From Sporomusaceae bacterium FL31 (GTDB lineage: Bacteria; Bacillota; Negativicutes; DSM-1736; Dendrosporobacteraceae), in assembly GCA_003990955.1 (NCBI GenBank), contig BIFV01000002.1:1-64000 (forward strand): a DNA stretch of 64,000 nucleotides. The letters run 5' to 3'. A program made the translations under genes and the position numbers. The notes below the pieces were generated by a model. The model saw nothing but the letters and a program-made list of their open reading frames with translations. It searched no databases and was not told where the DNA came from. Numbering within the stretch: the first letter of the stretch is position 1; each line of letters starts with the position of its first letter. Shown in pieces: positions 19,352-29,068 of the stretch.

Positions 19352-20320
19352 TTAATGTAGGTAAATATGAATATTTTCGTAATCAATATTAGGATGCATG
19401 GCTTGATTAATGCCTCCAGCTATTACATCAGCGATATCTGCAATCAGGCGGTCCACTTCTTTGGGTGTTACCATCAAATCACCCAATGCCTCAGGCAGCA
19501 CTTGCCTTACGATCACTTGTCTATCCTGATCAGTTAGGTTTTCCATACTCTTAAAATACCTGGCAAAAGCAGCCTGTTCCTGCAATGTATTAATGGTATC
19601 CATGGCAATAGTAGATGCATGCACGACAGTAGGTACACCAATGGCAATCACCGGCACACCAAGCGATTCTTTCGTCAAGCCAAACCGTTTATTCCCTACA
19701 CCTGAACCAGGATGAATTCCTGTATCCGCCAGTTGAACCGTTGTAATGACACGATGACTGGATGCTGCTGCCAGCGCATCTACTGCAATAACCAAATCTG
19801 GCTTTATTTTGCCGACAATACCATGGACAATTTCAGCAGTTTCCATTCCTGTTATGCCTAAAACGCCTGGTGCAATAGCGCAAACCGATCTTACACCACC
19901 TTTTAATTCCGGCGAGAGCATTCCCTGTAGATGCCGTGTTACCACAACTTTATCTACTGCTCGTGGTCCCAAAGCATCTGGAGTAACATTCCAATTACCC
20001 AGACCAACGACTAAAATGGTTGCATTCTCCGGCAATTGCGCTAAGCCTGCCAACTCCTGCGCTAAAAAGCCCATTATTTTATCCTGAAGCGGTGTATTTT
20101 TATATCTTAATCCTTGCGCCTCAATCGTTACATAGCGCCCTTGCGTTTTTCCCATCCGTTTCTCGGCTTCCGGTGTTGTAATATTTACTCGGGTAATCAG
20201 TATCTCATCATCTTCACTGGTTTCTACCATAACACCCGGAACTTCCTGACTTACGTTCTTTGTTATCATTTCTCGAGCTTCTAGCGCTAAATCAGTACGT
20301 GGTGTATTCATTTGCTCCAT
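19352..20320 (-). CDS. gpr: Germination protease GPR
   Basis: About 322-aa spore endopeptidase (family A25) that degrades small acid-soluble proteins early in germination. It is made as an inactive zymogen with a short propeptide, and MNTPRTDLALEAREM matches that region. Conserved blocks are VVGLGNWNVTPDALGP, APGVLGITGMET, VIAVDALAA and DTGIHPGSGVGN. The ATG at 20320 has GAGGAG 8 bases upstream; the GTG three codons earlier is too close to it. SASP genes are not in the window. Confidence 0.95.
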   Translation of the reverse strand: MEQMNTPRTDLALEAREMITKNVSQEVPGVMVETSEDDEILITRVNITTPEAEKRMGKTQGRYVTIEAQGLRYKNTPLQDKIMGFLAQELAGLAQLPENATILVVGLGNWNVTPDALGPRAVDKVVVTRHLQGMLSPELKGGVRSVCAIAPGVLGITGMETAEIVHGIVGKIKPDLVIAVDALAAASSHRVITTVQLADTGIHPGSGVGNKRFGLTKESLGVPVIAIGVPTVVHASTIAMDTINTLQEQAAFARYFKSMENLTDQDRQVIVRQVLPEALGDLMVTPKEVDRLIADIADVIAGGINQAMHPNIDYENIHIYLH

Positions 20321-20329
20321 TTTCTTCAC

Positions 20330-20564
20330 TCCTCAGGCAGTTTCTGAAATTAATTACCGGAGACCAGAAGCCGAACTAGTTTCGCACATCCTTGCCACTA
20401 AGTTAAACTTCCCTAAAGACTTGCCATCGAAATCCAAACCATCACTGGAATAAAAACACAGCATCGCCTATTAGGAACACCGCTAATTATCACTTAGCAT
20501 AACCTGCATGGTTTTGAACTATTCAACAGCAATACAAAGTTTATCCAGTCCTTCTAATTGTTAC
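20330..20564. other. Intergenic region between gpr and rpsT
   Basis: About 235 bases separating the divergent gpr and rpsT genes. It must hold the gpr promoter, but I could not identify a convincing sigma-G or sigma-A match for it. A 36-codon minus-strand frame (20354-20464) lacks a usable RBS and is not called. Confidence 0.5.
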
Positions 20565-20593
20565 TTGCATTTTTTAGTGCCACATGCTAAAAT
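20565..20593 (+). promoter_or_regulatory. rpsT promoter
   Basis: TTGCAT (20565-20570), 17-base spacer, TAAAAT (20588-20593), placed 36 bases before the rpsT start codon. Confidence 0.7.
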
Positions 20594-20628
20594 ATTTTAG
20601 GTAATATGGTCATAAGGAGGTGAAAGAC

Positions 20629-20892
20629 TTGCCAAATATTAAATCATCTGAACGTAGCGTGAAAACTGACGCTGAACGGCGCGCAAAAAACTTTGCAGTA
20701 AGATCAACTATTAAAACTGTTACCCGTAAAGTAACAGAAGCTGTAAGTGCTGGCAAAGCTGATGATGCTAAGGCCCTCCTGACCAAAGCTAGTAAGACTA
20801 TTGATAAAGCAGCCGCTAAAGGCGTTCTTCATAAAAATGCAGCAGCTCGCAAGAAGTCTCGCATGGCGCGCAAACTTAATGCATTAGCTTAG
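20629..20892 (+). CDS. rpsT: 30S ribosomal protein S20
   Basis: 87-aa S20, binding the 5' domain of 16S rRNA. It begins (M)PNIKSSERS and has the family's basic helices (KTVTRKVTEAV, KTIDKAAAKGVLHKNAAARKKSRM). The start is a TTG at 20629 with AAGGAGG upstream; the GTG 9 bases before it lies inside the Shine-Dalgarno. S20 proteins conventionally begin MPNIKS, which supports this. It is monocistronic, with its own promoter and terminator. Confidence 0.94.
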   Translation: MPNIKSSERSVKTDAERRAKNFAVRSTIKTVTRKVTEAVSAGKADDAKALLTKASKTIDKAAAKGVLHKNAAARKKSRMARKLNALA

Positions 20893-20903
20893 TATCAAAA
20901 ATG

Positions 20904-20938
20904 AAACCTGTCCAATGAATGGACAGGTTTTTATTTTT
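20904..20938 (+). terminator. rpsT terminator
   Basis: AAACCTGTCC / GGACAGGTTT stem with a 7-base loop and a following T-rich tract. Confidence 0.92.
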
Positions 20939-20991
20939 TCACTCTGAAATATCCCACTACGAACCTCGCGCTTCTGCTGAGCGATTTTATT

Positions 20992-22023
20992 TCATCGACA
21001 CATATCGATGATTATTTTTTCCAAAGCAACATTGGTTGCCCGTCCAGATTTCAGATCGCGATCAGCGTCTGCAAGAGAGATAACCGTTTCTTTTAATGTC
21101 TTTTCTGCAAATCGCTGGCACTGTTTAATTAATTTATCACCAACAAAAGACATTAAACCTAGTTCATCGGCAATTTCTCTGTTATTACGTCCTTGGGACA
21201 GCAAACTTTTAGCCTGCCACAGCAAACGAACCTGACGGTTTAATAAGGCCAGTATCTTGATCGGATGCTCACCCGCCGCCAGTTGCTCATTAAATAAACG
21301 CAAAGCATCCTGCGTATGCTTTTGACTTACCGCATCAATCATTGCAAACACGGAAACTTCTGGGATTGCCGACATGGCATCCACTAAATCATTTTTCGTT
21401 ATAATCTGACTTGATGAATATAAAGCTATTTTTTCCAATTCATTATCCAAGAATCCCAGAGAAATTTGCGACATAACACTCACAACCGCTAAAAAATGTT
21501 CTTGTGCGTCAGGCGACATTCTTTTGTTTAGTTCATTGAGTTTACCTGGCAGCCACACTTTTACGTCTTTAGGTTTTAAGAGTGATACTTCTACAACTGT
21601 ACCATTTTTTTCAATATTTTTGTAAATTTTACGCCGCTTGTCCACTTTCTCTGTCGTTTTAAATATAATCGTGGCATAATCAGGAAAATGGCTCAACACC
21701 TTTAGCAGCGCCTCATCAGCCTGATCACCATCCTTCTCATGGTCACCAGCTCCTTTACGACTCCGAAACAAATTCGACCCGCGAACAATAATAACATTTT
21801 TATCGCCAAAAAACGGCACTGTTTCAATAAGATTCAACAACTCTTGTGGTTGAGGATCACCACTGAGAATATTCAAATTCATATCGCGTTCCTCTGGCTT
21901 TAATAACGCATTCACAATCGCCTGTTCAAGCTGCCGGGCATAGAAAACCTCTTCACCATGGATCAGATATATGGAATTTAGCAATCCCTTCTTTATATCT
22001 GCTAGAGCATTGATATAACTCAT
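20992..22023 (-). CDS. holA: DNA polymerase III subunit delta
   Basis: 343-aa HolA, the wrench subunit that opens the beta clamp within the clamp loader. The sequence has the family's N-terminal YLIHGEEVFYARQLEQAI and central FKTTEKVDKRRKIYK. The C-terminal LLNRQVRLLWQAKSLL and DLKSGRATNVALEKIIIDM blocks are also present. GGAGGC lies before the ATG. It follows comEC by 26 bases; comEA-comEC-holA is a standard Firmicute order. Confidence 0.93.
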   Translation of the reverse strand: MSYINALADIKKGLLNSIYLIHGEEVFYARQLEQAIVNALLKPEERDMNLNILSGDPQPQELLNLIETVPFFGDKNVIIVRGSNLFRSRKGAGDHEKDGDQADEALLKVLSHFPDYATIIFKTTEKVDKRRKIYKNIEKNGTVVEVSLLKPKDVKVWLPGKLNELNKRMSPDAQEHFLAVVSVMSQISLGFLDNELEKIALYSSSQIITKNDLVDAMSAIPEVSVFAMIDAVSQKHTQDALRLFNEQLAAGEHPIKILALLNRQVRLLWQAKSLLSQGRNNREIADELGLMSFVGDKLIKQCQRFAEKTLKETVISLADADRDLKSGRATNVALEKIIIDMCR

Positions 22024-22049
22024 TGTAGCCTCCTATAAAACCAGTTCAT

Positions 22050-24419
22050 CTAGGGGATGAAACTTTTAGCATTTAAGGATTTACCATCTGTCTCAAAAAC
22101 GATGGCTCCTTGAAGATCTGTTCGGAACACTTTGATTTGCCGATCGGATAAGCGCTTCAGTATTTCCGGGTGCGGGTGACCAAACCGATTTCCCGCACCT
22201 ACAGATATCACCGCATAAGCTGGCGAGACCTCCTGCAAAAATTCTAAGCTTGACGATGTCTTCGCACCATGATGACCAACCTTTAATACAGTACTGGCGA
22301 CTAGACTCTGATCTAACAAAATAGCCGTTTCTCCTTGAGACTCTAAATCACCAGTAATCAAAAAACTATGATCCCCATAGCTGATTTTTATTACATTGGA
22401 CGCTTCATTACTGGCTTTTGCAAGTTTACTATCAGCAGCATAAACAATCTGTATCACTAAACCATCTAGCTGTATTTGCTGTCCAATATAAGCAGGGATA
22501 AACACTGCATCTTCGGCAGCCGCTTGGAGTTGCTGCACGGCCGCAGAATAGGGCTCTCGCGCTACTAATATATGTTTAATCGGAATATGCTTGGAAACTG
22601 CTGCCGCACCCCCCGCATGATCCTGGTGGCCATGTGTCAAAATAAGATAATCTAAGCTGCGCACCCCATAATGTTTGAGGTAAGGCGTCACCACTCTTTC
22701 CCCAATATCAAAATCAGTTTGCCCTGTTGTTCCGCCAGTATCAACAAGCACAGCTCGACCATGAGGTGAAACAATAAGAGTTGCATCACCTTGAGCAACA
22801 TCAATAAAATGAATAGCTGCAGGCTTGGGCCCACAGATATACCAGCCACCAACTACCAACAGGATAGCCGCAAGGCCAATAACTTGCCGTGGCCAGCGTT
22901 GGATTCCGCTCCGTACAGAAGCCATGCCCGGTAACGAAAAACCAAATAGCCAGCCTAATATAACATAATATAATAAACCGGTAACAATATCAAAGGACGG
23001 AAGATAAATCGTTCCTCCTGGTATACCAGCTAACAATTTCGTTAGATAAACGACTCCTTTAATCATGACGCTGCAAAAAGCCAAAATCAAATGACTGAGA
23101 AAATTCAAAAGAAAACCAGTTAGCACGCCAGCCAATCCTAGAACCACAACCAGTTCTACAATGGGTACAATAACTAGATTAGCAGCAAATGAGCTTAGTG
23201 AAAAAACGTTGAAATACCAGGACACAAACGGCAAAACGCCAAGTTGGGCCGCCAATGTCATAGCAATCGGAGCAGCCATCCAAACAGGCAAAAAAGTTAT
23301 ACTTGACTTAATCTTAGGAAATAAATAGATTAGTCCAGCCGTGGAACCGAACGATAATTGAAAGCTAATGTCATAAATAAGTGATGGTTGAGCCATCAGC
23401 ATGCCGACAGTCGTAATCGCTAAAGCATGATAGGAATCTCGCTCCCGCCCAAGAGCAATCGCACCGACCGCTACAATCCCCATAACGGCTGATCGTATAA
23501 CAGGGGGAGTAAACCCCACAAACACACCGTAACTTAAAACAACAACAATAACCAAACCAGCAGCATTTTTTCCTTTTATTTTGAGAAAACTGCATACCCA
23601 ATAAATCACACCGGCAACCAAAGCAATATGCGTCCCAGATACCGAAAGAATATGAACAATTCCAGTGGCCGAAAAAGCTGCAATGACATCAGCGGCAATG
23701 CCCGAATAGCCACCAAATAGCATGCCAAATAATATCGCACTCTCCGCCGGCGGCAATTCCCTTTTAAGCATAAGGGCAACTTTTTCCTTTAACAGTGCGA
23801 CCTTGTTGAACCAGCTTTTATCGGACGCAGAATCAATCTGAATATGTTCAGATGACACTGACATTCTGCCAACAATTCCAACACGTTTAAGCGCTGCCAC
23901 AGTATCAATCAGTCCGGGATTATTAAAACCATGGAGATCGGATAGTTCTCCCCTAACCGTTATATGATCGCCAATCTCACCAATTTTCCGCTCCCGTTCT
24001 TGATGCGTGGTTACGATCACCTTGCCTTCACCAATAAATCCTCGTCCATCCGACACTCCAATATGCTCTGCCGAAACGACATAACGAGCCCTTAATTGAC
24101 CTTTATCTATAACAAAAGTTTGTGGTATCTCACAAATAGTCCCCTGAATAGCCAATATTTGTCCTGTATATCGACTGATCATATTCGGCGCTGGAGCTTG
24201 ATCATGAACAAAGCGAACAGCCCCGACGAACACAAATAAGATAACGATAATCCATCGTACTTTAGAAAAATTCTTCCTAATCCCCCATAGCGAACAAGCA
24301 AAAAAAATGACAATTAACAAATTCCACCAAAATACAGCTACCCCAACATGACCTGCCAACCATATACCAAGTACGATAGCCATGGTTATATAGTTAATAA
24401 ACACCACATTATCTCTCAT
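22050..24419 (-). CDS. comEC: ComEC/Rec2 family DNA uptake channel
   Basis: 789-aa integral membrane protein forming the channel for single-stranded DNA in natural transformation. There are several N-terminal membrane segments and an OB-like DUF4131 part. The Competence domain follows (residues about 230-500, SVSGTHIALVAGVIYW, GFTPPVIRSAVMG). A C-terminal metallo-beta-lactamase domain carries the HxHxDH motif (LTHGHQDHAGG, near residue 600) and is thought to degrade the non-transported strand. Start and comEA stop are nearly adjacent and no strong RBS is visible, so coupling is likely. Confidence 0.94.
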   Translation of the reverse strand: MRDNVVFINYITMAIVLGIWLAGHVGVAVFWWNLLIVIFFACSLWGIRKNFSKVRWIIVILFVFVGAVRFVHDQAPAPNMISRYTGQILAIQGTICEIPQTFVIDKGQLRARYVVSAEHIGVSDGRGFIGEGKVIVTTHQERERKIGEIGDHITVRGELSDLHGFNNPGLIDTVAALKRVGIVGRMSVSSEHIQIDSASDKSWFNKVALLKEKVALMLKRELPPAESAILFGMLFGGYSGIAADVIAAFSATGIVHILSVSGTHIALVAGVIYWVCSFLKIKGKNAAGLVIVVVLSYGVFVGFTPPVIRSAVMGIVAVGAIALGRERDSYHALAITTVGMLMAQPSLIYDISFQLSFGSTAGLIYLFPKIKSSITFLPVWMAAPIAMTLAAQLGVLPFVSWYFNVFSLSSFAANLVIVPIVELVVVLGLAGVLTGFLLNFLSHLILAFCSVMIKGVVYLTKLLAGIPGGTIYLPSFDIVTGLLYYVILGWLFGFSLPGMASVRSGIQRWPRQVIGLAAILLVVGGWYICGPKPAAIHFIDVAQGDATLIVSPHGRAVLVDTGGTTGQTDFDIGERVVTPYLKHYGVRSLDYLILTHGHQDHAGGAAAVSKHIPIKHILVAREPYSAAVQQLQAAAEDAVFIPAYIGQQIQLDGLVIQIVYAADSKLAKASNEASNVIKISYGDHSFLITGDLESQGETAILLDQSLVASTVLKVGHHGAKTSSSLEFLQEVSPAYAVISVGAGNRFGHPHPEILKRLSDRQIKVFRTDLQGAIVFETDGKSLNAKSFIP

Positions 24420-24425
24420 GATTAG

Positions 24426-25010
24426 CTATATGGTAATCTGATCTTTTAATTTATCAAACTTGCTTTCACCAATTCCTGGGATCTTCTTCAAATCAGCGTT
24501 TTCCTTAAAGCTTCCGTTCGCCTCACGATATTGAATGATTTTTTCTGCTATGGCCGGCCCTATCCCCGGAAGTTTATCTAATTCTTTGGCATCCGCTGTA
24601 TTGATATTTATTTTATCGCTCGTCACATGATCACGCACACCCTGGGATGAACCTCCAGCAGACGCACCTGTACTTAGCCTAATCGGAACATTGATTTGCA
24701 TGCCATCTTTAACAATCTGAGCCATATTAATCTTAGCTGTATCTGCAACAGGCAACAATCCACCTGCCCGGTCAATGACATCCAACACTCTAACCCCTGC
24801 CGGAACCGTAATAACTCCTGGTTTATTCACCGCGCCACTTACATAGACAACAAAGTCCTTCCCTGAACCGTTTCCCGCTGAACTTGCTTGAATAGAGGTC
24901 GAAGCAGTTTCTTCTACAAAACATTTTTGCCAATATCCGTAAGAGCTGATTATCATAATGATCACTGCAAGACCAAGAACAAACCATAATCTCTCTTTAT
25001 TTTCAGACAT
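24426..25010 (-). CDS. comEA: ComEA family DNA-binding competence protein
   Basis: About 194-aa ComEA, a membrane-anchored receptor for DNA during uptake. It has a single N-terminal membrane segment (LWFVLGLAVIIMIISSYGYW) and an SLBB domain (VYVSGAVNKPGVITVPAGVRV). The C-terminal double helix-hairpin-helix begins with ININTADAKELDKLPGIGPA. The start at 25010 (MSENKERL) is preferred because it leads straight into the anchor; the frame extends 23 codons upstream without a better RBS. It is upstream of comEC on the same strand. Confidence 0.93.
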   Translation of the reverse strand: MSENKERLWFVLGLAVIIMIISSYGYWQKCFVEETASTSIQASSAGNGSGKDFVVYVSGAVNKPGVITVPAGVRVLDVIDRAGGLLPVADTAKINMAQIVKDGMQINVPIRLSTGASAGGSSQGVRDHVTSDKININTADAKELDKLPGIGPAIAEKIIQYREANGSFKENADLKKIPGIGESKFDKLKDQITI

Positions 25011-25115
25011 AAAAAACGCCCCCCGTACCAAATTATGGTATTTTTCGACTGAGGCCTTTAAAATTCCTGTCTGTTCCAAACAATAATTTGGAAGAATAGA
25101 TACTTACTAGCAAGA

Positions 25116-25292
25116 TTAAAACATACTTAGTTGTTGCGGTTCATCAAGTTCGACTAGCAATATATTAGGCTTTTTCAAATCTTTTAACTCGATCCAGTCA
25201 AAACAAACATTACACAATACTTTTGAGTTTTCCTTTGCCCAAACAAGCTGCTTATTACATGTTGGACAAATAAATTCAACCAACTTGTCCAT
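25116..25292 (-). CDS. Small zinc-ribbon protein
   Basis: 58-aa protein with two CxxC knuckles (Cys9/Cys12 and Cys27/Cys30), the spacing of a zinc ribbon, then an acidic hydrophobic tail ending LSMF. It begins MDKLVEFICPTC. An AGGTGG Shine-Dalgarno lies about 7 bases before the ATG. It is directly downstream of the recombinase-like gene (12 bases), so the two are probably one transcript. The fold suggests nucleic-acid or protein binding; no specific function can be given. Confidence 0.72.
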   Translation of the reverse strand: MDKLVEFICPTCNKQLVWAKENSKVLCNVCFDWIELKDLKKPNILLVELDEPQQLSMF

Positions 25293-25303
25293 CCAAGCAC
25301 CAC

Positions 25304-25903
25304 CTATATATCATTAGTAAAAAGCGACATACCTTTAAATTCCTCATCTAATTGTTTAGTTAACTTATAAAATGTATTTCTTTTGACATCAGCCCGGCGC
25401 ATTGCTTCAACTGCCGTAATCCTACCTTTCTTCCAGCATAAATAGGCTTTTCTGAGTTCGTCTGTAATCCTTGCTTTTGGTCGTCCATATGGACGCTTCT
25501 CTGCTAAGGCCAAATCAATACCTTGGCGCTGCCGCTGCCGGATGATCGCTCGTTCGAAGTTTGCAAGTTCAATAAAAGCCGCGATCCGCATTTGCCCCTC
25601 AAATGTCGCGGCATCAAGCTGCTCCCGTAAACTCACTAGATATGCCCCCTTTTCTTCTAGCAATACAATCAATTTGAGTAATTCAGTCACATTCCTAGCT
25701 ATCATACTAAAACTTTCAATATATAGCATATCCCCCTTACAGATCTCTTCAAGTAATCTTTTCAATTCCGATCCGTAATGATCTCGCTCCAAGTTCTTTT
25801 CTACGAACATCTTATCAATCTTATATTGTTTTTGAATCCATTCATACCTATCTGGATTTCGCTTTAAATCCAATATCTTTATATAACATAAATTCAAGCG
25901 CAA
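25304..25903 (-). CDS. Serine-recombinase-like protein lacking the catalytic serine
   Basis: 199-aa protein matching the resolvase fold: a GDMLYIESFSMIARN segment, a helix GQMRIAAFIELANFERAIIRQRQRQG, a GRPKARIT hinge and a C-terminal helix-turn-helix (ITAVEAMRRADVKRNTFYKL). In active enzymes the first strand reads Y-x-R-V-S-T. Here it is YIKILD, so the catalytic Ser is Leu and the nearby Arg is Lys. The usual D-R-L-x-R is changed to S-M-I-A-R. Strand transfer is therefore unlikely, and a DNA-binding regulator or structural role is inferred. The start is a TTG behind a GGGGCGGG purine run. Confidence 0.75.
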   Translation of the reverse strand: MRLNLCYIKILDLKRNPDRYEWIQKQYKIDKMFVEKNLERDHYGSELKRLLEEICKGDMLYIESFSMIARNVTELLKLIVLLEEKGAYLVSLREQLDAATFEGQMRIAAFIELANFERAIIRQRQRQGIDLALAEKRPYGRPKARITDELRKAYLCWKKGRITAVEAMRRADVKRNTFYKLTKQLDEEFKGMSLFTNDI

Positions 25904-26024
25904 CCATCCCGCCCCTGTACTTAAATATTACTACATAATTATTATACATAGAGATTTAGGGAAATCTATCTGTTTTTGTAAATATATCCATAAATGTCAC
26001 ATTGAATTTTGAAAACACACCTGC

Positions 26025-26064
26025 GCGATGTTTGTAAATGCCAAAATATATTTATAAACATCGC
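26025..26064. repeat. 40-bp inverted repeat upstream of the recombinase-like gene
   Basis: Left arm GCGATGTTT-G-TAAAT, 10-base spacer, right arm ATTTA-T-AAACATCGC: 14 of 15 arm positions pair. The half-site TTTGTAAAT occurs again at 25975-25983, facing ATAAATGTCA. It resembles a resolvase-type subsite or operator. A separate 7-2-7 repeat (CAAAACA / TGTTTTG) lies at 26074-26089. Confidence 0.6.
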
Positions 26065-26126
26065 AACCAACAACAAAACATGTGTTTTGATTAACAAAAG
26101 AACTAGGGAAATAATTCTACAATAAA

Positions 26127-26153
26127 AAAGCCTCGCGTCTTACGCGAGGCTTT
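26127..26153 (-). terminator. leuS terminator
   Basis: AAAGCCTCGCG / CGCGAGGCTTT stem with a 5-base loop, followed on the minus strand by six T residues, 8 bases after the leuS stop. Confidence 0.92.
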
Positions 26154-26160
26154 ACTAATC

Positions 26161-28641
26161 TTACTTCACAACAATATTGACAAGTTTCTGCGGTACACAG
26201 ATCACTTTAACGATTTGCTTTCCAGCAACCAGTTCTTCAACTTTTTCTTGTTCGAGAGCCTTCTTTTCCAACTCATTTTGCGACAAACCTGCCGGCACCA
26301 CGATTTTGTCTCGCACCTTACCGTTGATTTGCAGCACAATCTCAACCTCTTCCAATACAATGGCTTCAGCATCAAATACAGGCCATTGCTGCTTGTGCAC
26401 ACTATCTTGACCGATCACTTGATTCCATAATTCTTCAGCAATATGAGGAGCAAAAGGAGCTAATAATTTCAGCAGATTTGCTATAACTTCACGCAAAAGT
26501 CCAACATTGGTTACGGTATTTTGATCCTTAGCTACATACATTGCATTGACTAATTCCATAACCGAACTTATTGCAGTGTTGAAATTAAAGCGATTACCAA
26601 CATCCTCAGTCACCTTCTTAATGGTAACATGAAGAATTCGTCTTAGATCCTTCTCTTCTTTAGTCAGCAATGAGCTATCATATTCTTCTGGTGCTTCAAC
26701 AACAGCTTGCTCAAAATGACCAATAATCCGCCATACACGTCCTAAGAAGCGATACGCACCTTCAACCCCCTGCTCACTCCACTCTAGATCACGTTCCGGT
26801 GGTGCAGCAAACAAAATAAATAACCGAGCCGTATCAGCACCATATTTCGCAATAATCTCTTCAGGAGAAACTACATTCCCCTTAGATTTGGACATTTTAG
26901 AACCATCTTTAATAACCATGCCCTGGGTAAGTAGGTTTTTAAACGGCTCATTAAAATTAATTAAGCCGGCATCTTTAAGTACTTTCGTGAAAAAACGCGA
27001 GTAAAGCAAATGCAGTATTGCGTGCTCAATGCCACCAATATATTGATCCACAGGCATCCAGTAATTGGCCTTTGAGGAATCAAACGGCGCAGCTGTATTT
27101 CTTGGATCAGTATACCGCAAGTAATACCAGGAAGAGCAAATAAAAGTATCCATAGTATCAGTTTCTCGCCGAGCTGCACCACCACAAGTAGGACAATTGC
27201 AGTTAACAAAGTCGGTAACCTGAGCCAATGGAGAAACTGACCCTGTGTCAAACCGAACATTATCTGGCAGCATAACTGGCAGTTGATCTTGCGGAACAGG
27301 TACAACGCCACACTTCTCGCAATAAATAATTGGAATAGGGGCTCCCCAGTAACGTTGACGTGAAACCAACCAATCGCGCAAACGGTAATTAACCCGTCGC
27401 TTGCCTAAAGATCGCTCTTCCAGCCATGTTGCAATCGCTGATTTTGCCCTCTCATTATCCAGTCCCGAGAAGTCTCCCGAATTTATCAAAACCCCGGAGC
27501 CATCATAAGCTCCAGTCATTTGATCCAGCGTTGATTGCCCATTTTGCCAATCAATAACCAGACGTTTAGCTAAATTGTATTTGCTGGCAAACTGCCAATC
27601 ACGTTCATCGTGGGCAGGCACCCCCATCACAGCTCCAGTACCATACTCAATCAACACATAGTTAGCCACCCAAATGGGAACTTGTTCACCTGTAAACGGA
27701 TTAACCGCATAGGCTCCAGTAAACATACCCTCTTTTTCAAATTCACTGGAAGTACGGGCAATTTCACTTTGATTGCGCACACTATCAACAAAAGCACGAA
27801 TTTCGTCTGCATTAGACTTATTTGCTATTATTTTTTCAACCAATGGATGTTCCGGAGCCAAAACTACATAACTAACACCAAAAACCGTATCTTGGCGTGT
27901 TGTATACACAGCTATACTCTCGTCGAACTCCGGTACAGCAAAACTAAATTCGGCACCCTCACTGCGCCCAATCCAGTTTTCTTGCATTGTCTTAACACGT
28001 TCCGGCCAACCTTTAAGCTCATTCAGATCTTTTAATAAGCGGTCGGCATAATCGGTTATTTTAAAGAACCATTGTTCAAGTTCTTTTTTCACAACAACGG
28101 AATCACAACGCCAGCAATTCCCGTCAATAACTTGTTCATTGGCCAAAACAGTGTTGCACTGATCACACCAATTTACAGCAGCTTTTTTCTTATAGGCCAA
28201 ACCGCGCTCATAAAATAATAAGAACAACCATTGCGTCCAGCGATAATATTCTGGATGGCAGGTAGCAACCTCACGGTTCCAATCATAAGAAAGTCCTATC
28301 TCCTGCTGTTGACGGCGCATATTATCTATATTTTTCCAGGTCCATTCAGCTGGTTGAACACTATGTTTAATAGCAGCATTCTCGGCCGGCATGCCAAAAG
28401 CATCCCATCCCATAGGGTGCAGAACATTATAACCTTGCATGACCTTAAAACGGGCAATTACATCGCCAATTGAATAGTTACGAACATGCCCCATATGTAA
28501 ATTACCGGATGGATAAGGAAACATCTCCAAAACGTAATATTCCGGGCGCTGGCGATTAAGTTCGGTGTTAAAAGAATTTTGCTCACCCCATTGTTTTTGC
28601 CATTTCGCCTCTATCTCTTGAGGAGTATATCTCTCGTTCAT
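26161..28641 (-). CDS. leuS: Leucine--tRNA ligase
   Basis: 826-aa class I synthetase charging tRNA-Leu. The HIGH-type motif is [15 protein letters not shown] (residues about 42-56), and the CP1 editing domain carries the [15 protein letters not shown] block. The KMSKS motif is KMSKSKGN near residue 575. A zinc-type CxxC pair (CDQC, CWRC) is present. The C-terminal anticodon-binding and [11 protein letters not shown] segments are complete. It is monocistronic between a T-box leader and a terminator. Confidence 0.98.
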   Translation of the reverse strand: MNERYTPQEIEAKWQKQWGEQNSFNTELNRQRPEYYVLEMFPYPSGNLHMGHVRNYSIGDVIARFKVMQGYNVLHPMGWDAFGMPAENAAIKHSVQPAEWTWKNIDNMRRQQQEIGLSYDWNREVATCHPEYYRWTQWLFLLFYERGLAYKKKAAVNWCDQCNTVLANEQVIDGNCWRCDSVVVKKELEQWFFKITDYADRLLKDLNELKGWPERVKTMQENWIGRSEGAEFSFAVPEFDESIAVYTTRQDTVFGVSYVVLAPEHPLVEKIIANKSNADEIRAFVDSVRNQSEIARTSSEFEKEGMFTGAYAVNPFTGEQVPIWVANYVLIEYGTGAVMGVPAHDERDWQFASKYNLAKRLVIDWQNGQSTLDQMTGAYDGSGVLINSGDFSGLDNERAKSAIATWLEERSLGKRRVNYRLRDWLVSRQRYWGAPIPIIYCEKCGVVPVPQDQLPVMLPDNVRFDTGSVSPLAQVTDFVNCNCPTCGGAARRETDTMDTFICSSWYYLRYTDPRNTAAPFDSSKANYWMPVDQYIGGIEHAILHLLYSRFFTKVLKDAGLINFNEPFKNLLTQGMVIKDGSKMSKSKGNVVSPEEIIAKYGADTARLFILFAAPPERDLEWSEQGVEGAYRFLGRVWRIIGHFEQAVVEAPEEYDSSLLTKEEKDLRRILHVTIKKVTEDVGNRFNFNTAISSVMELVNAMYVAKDQNTVTNVGLLREVIANLLKLLAPFAPHIAEELWNQVIGQDSVHKQQWPVFDAEAIVLEEVEIVLQINGKVRDKIVVPAGLSQNELEKKALEQEKVEELVAGKQIVKVICVPQKLVNIVVK

Positions 28642-28696
28642 ACTAGCTAACCTCCCTGTTGTAGTTCAAACAATCGCTTATAGCCAAATATAAGCA

Positions 28697-28930
28697 AAAA
28701 AGCCCCATGGCCAATGCCAGGGACGAGTTTTCTCGCGGTACCACCCTGTTTGATGACAACTTCAGTCATCCTCTCATTGATCAATAACGCAGATCAGCGT
28801 CAGTCGTAAAAAAACAACTGCTCCTCCCCAGTGAGTTCAGCTTGATGTGCATTGGCTCGCATCAACCGCCAACTTTCTGAAAGACACCTGTTAAGCTTAC
28901 TACTCTGCATCATAGGATTATAACGGCAAG
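28697..28930 (-). promoter_or_regulatory. T-box leader of leuS (specifier CUC, leucine)
   Basis: On the minus strand an AGTA-containing stem I is followed by GAA-CTC, which places the Leu codon CUC in the specifier position. The antiterminator motif GGGTGGTACCGCG (28747-28735) and a terminator hairpin ending in six T residues (28724-28695) follow. Uncharged tRNA-Leu should stabilise the antiterminator and permit leuS transcription. The assignment of the specifier is by comparison with other T-box leaders. Confidence 0.88.
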
Positions 28931-28972
28931 TAATGGCAGAATCGCACAAATTGTCAACTGCCACTTATTTCA

Positions 28973-29002
28973 ATTATATAGCACATTCTATTTAAAAGTC
29001 AA
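28973..29002 (-). promoter_or_regulatory. Probable leuS promoter
   Basis: TTGACT (29002-28997), 18-base spacer and TATAAT (28978-28973) on the minus strand, about 45 bases before the T-box leader. Confidence 0.6.
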
Positions 29003-29068
29003 CTTGACGAATTGTACTGTTCTATTACAAAAATCTAAGCATAGATTTAACTATTGAGGAGGTGTATC

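Noticed and set aside
20354..20464. 36-codon minus-strand frame between gpr and rpsT
   Set aside because: Reads MLCFYSSDGLDF... but lacks a spaced Shine-Dalgarno and has no recognisable family.
27610..28035. Long plus-strand frame inside leuS
   Set aside because: Antisense shadow of an intact, conserved gene without its own RBS or codon pattern.
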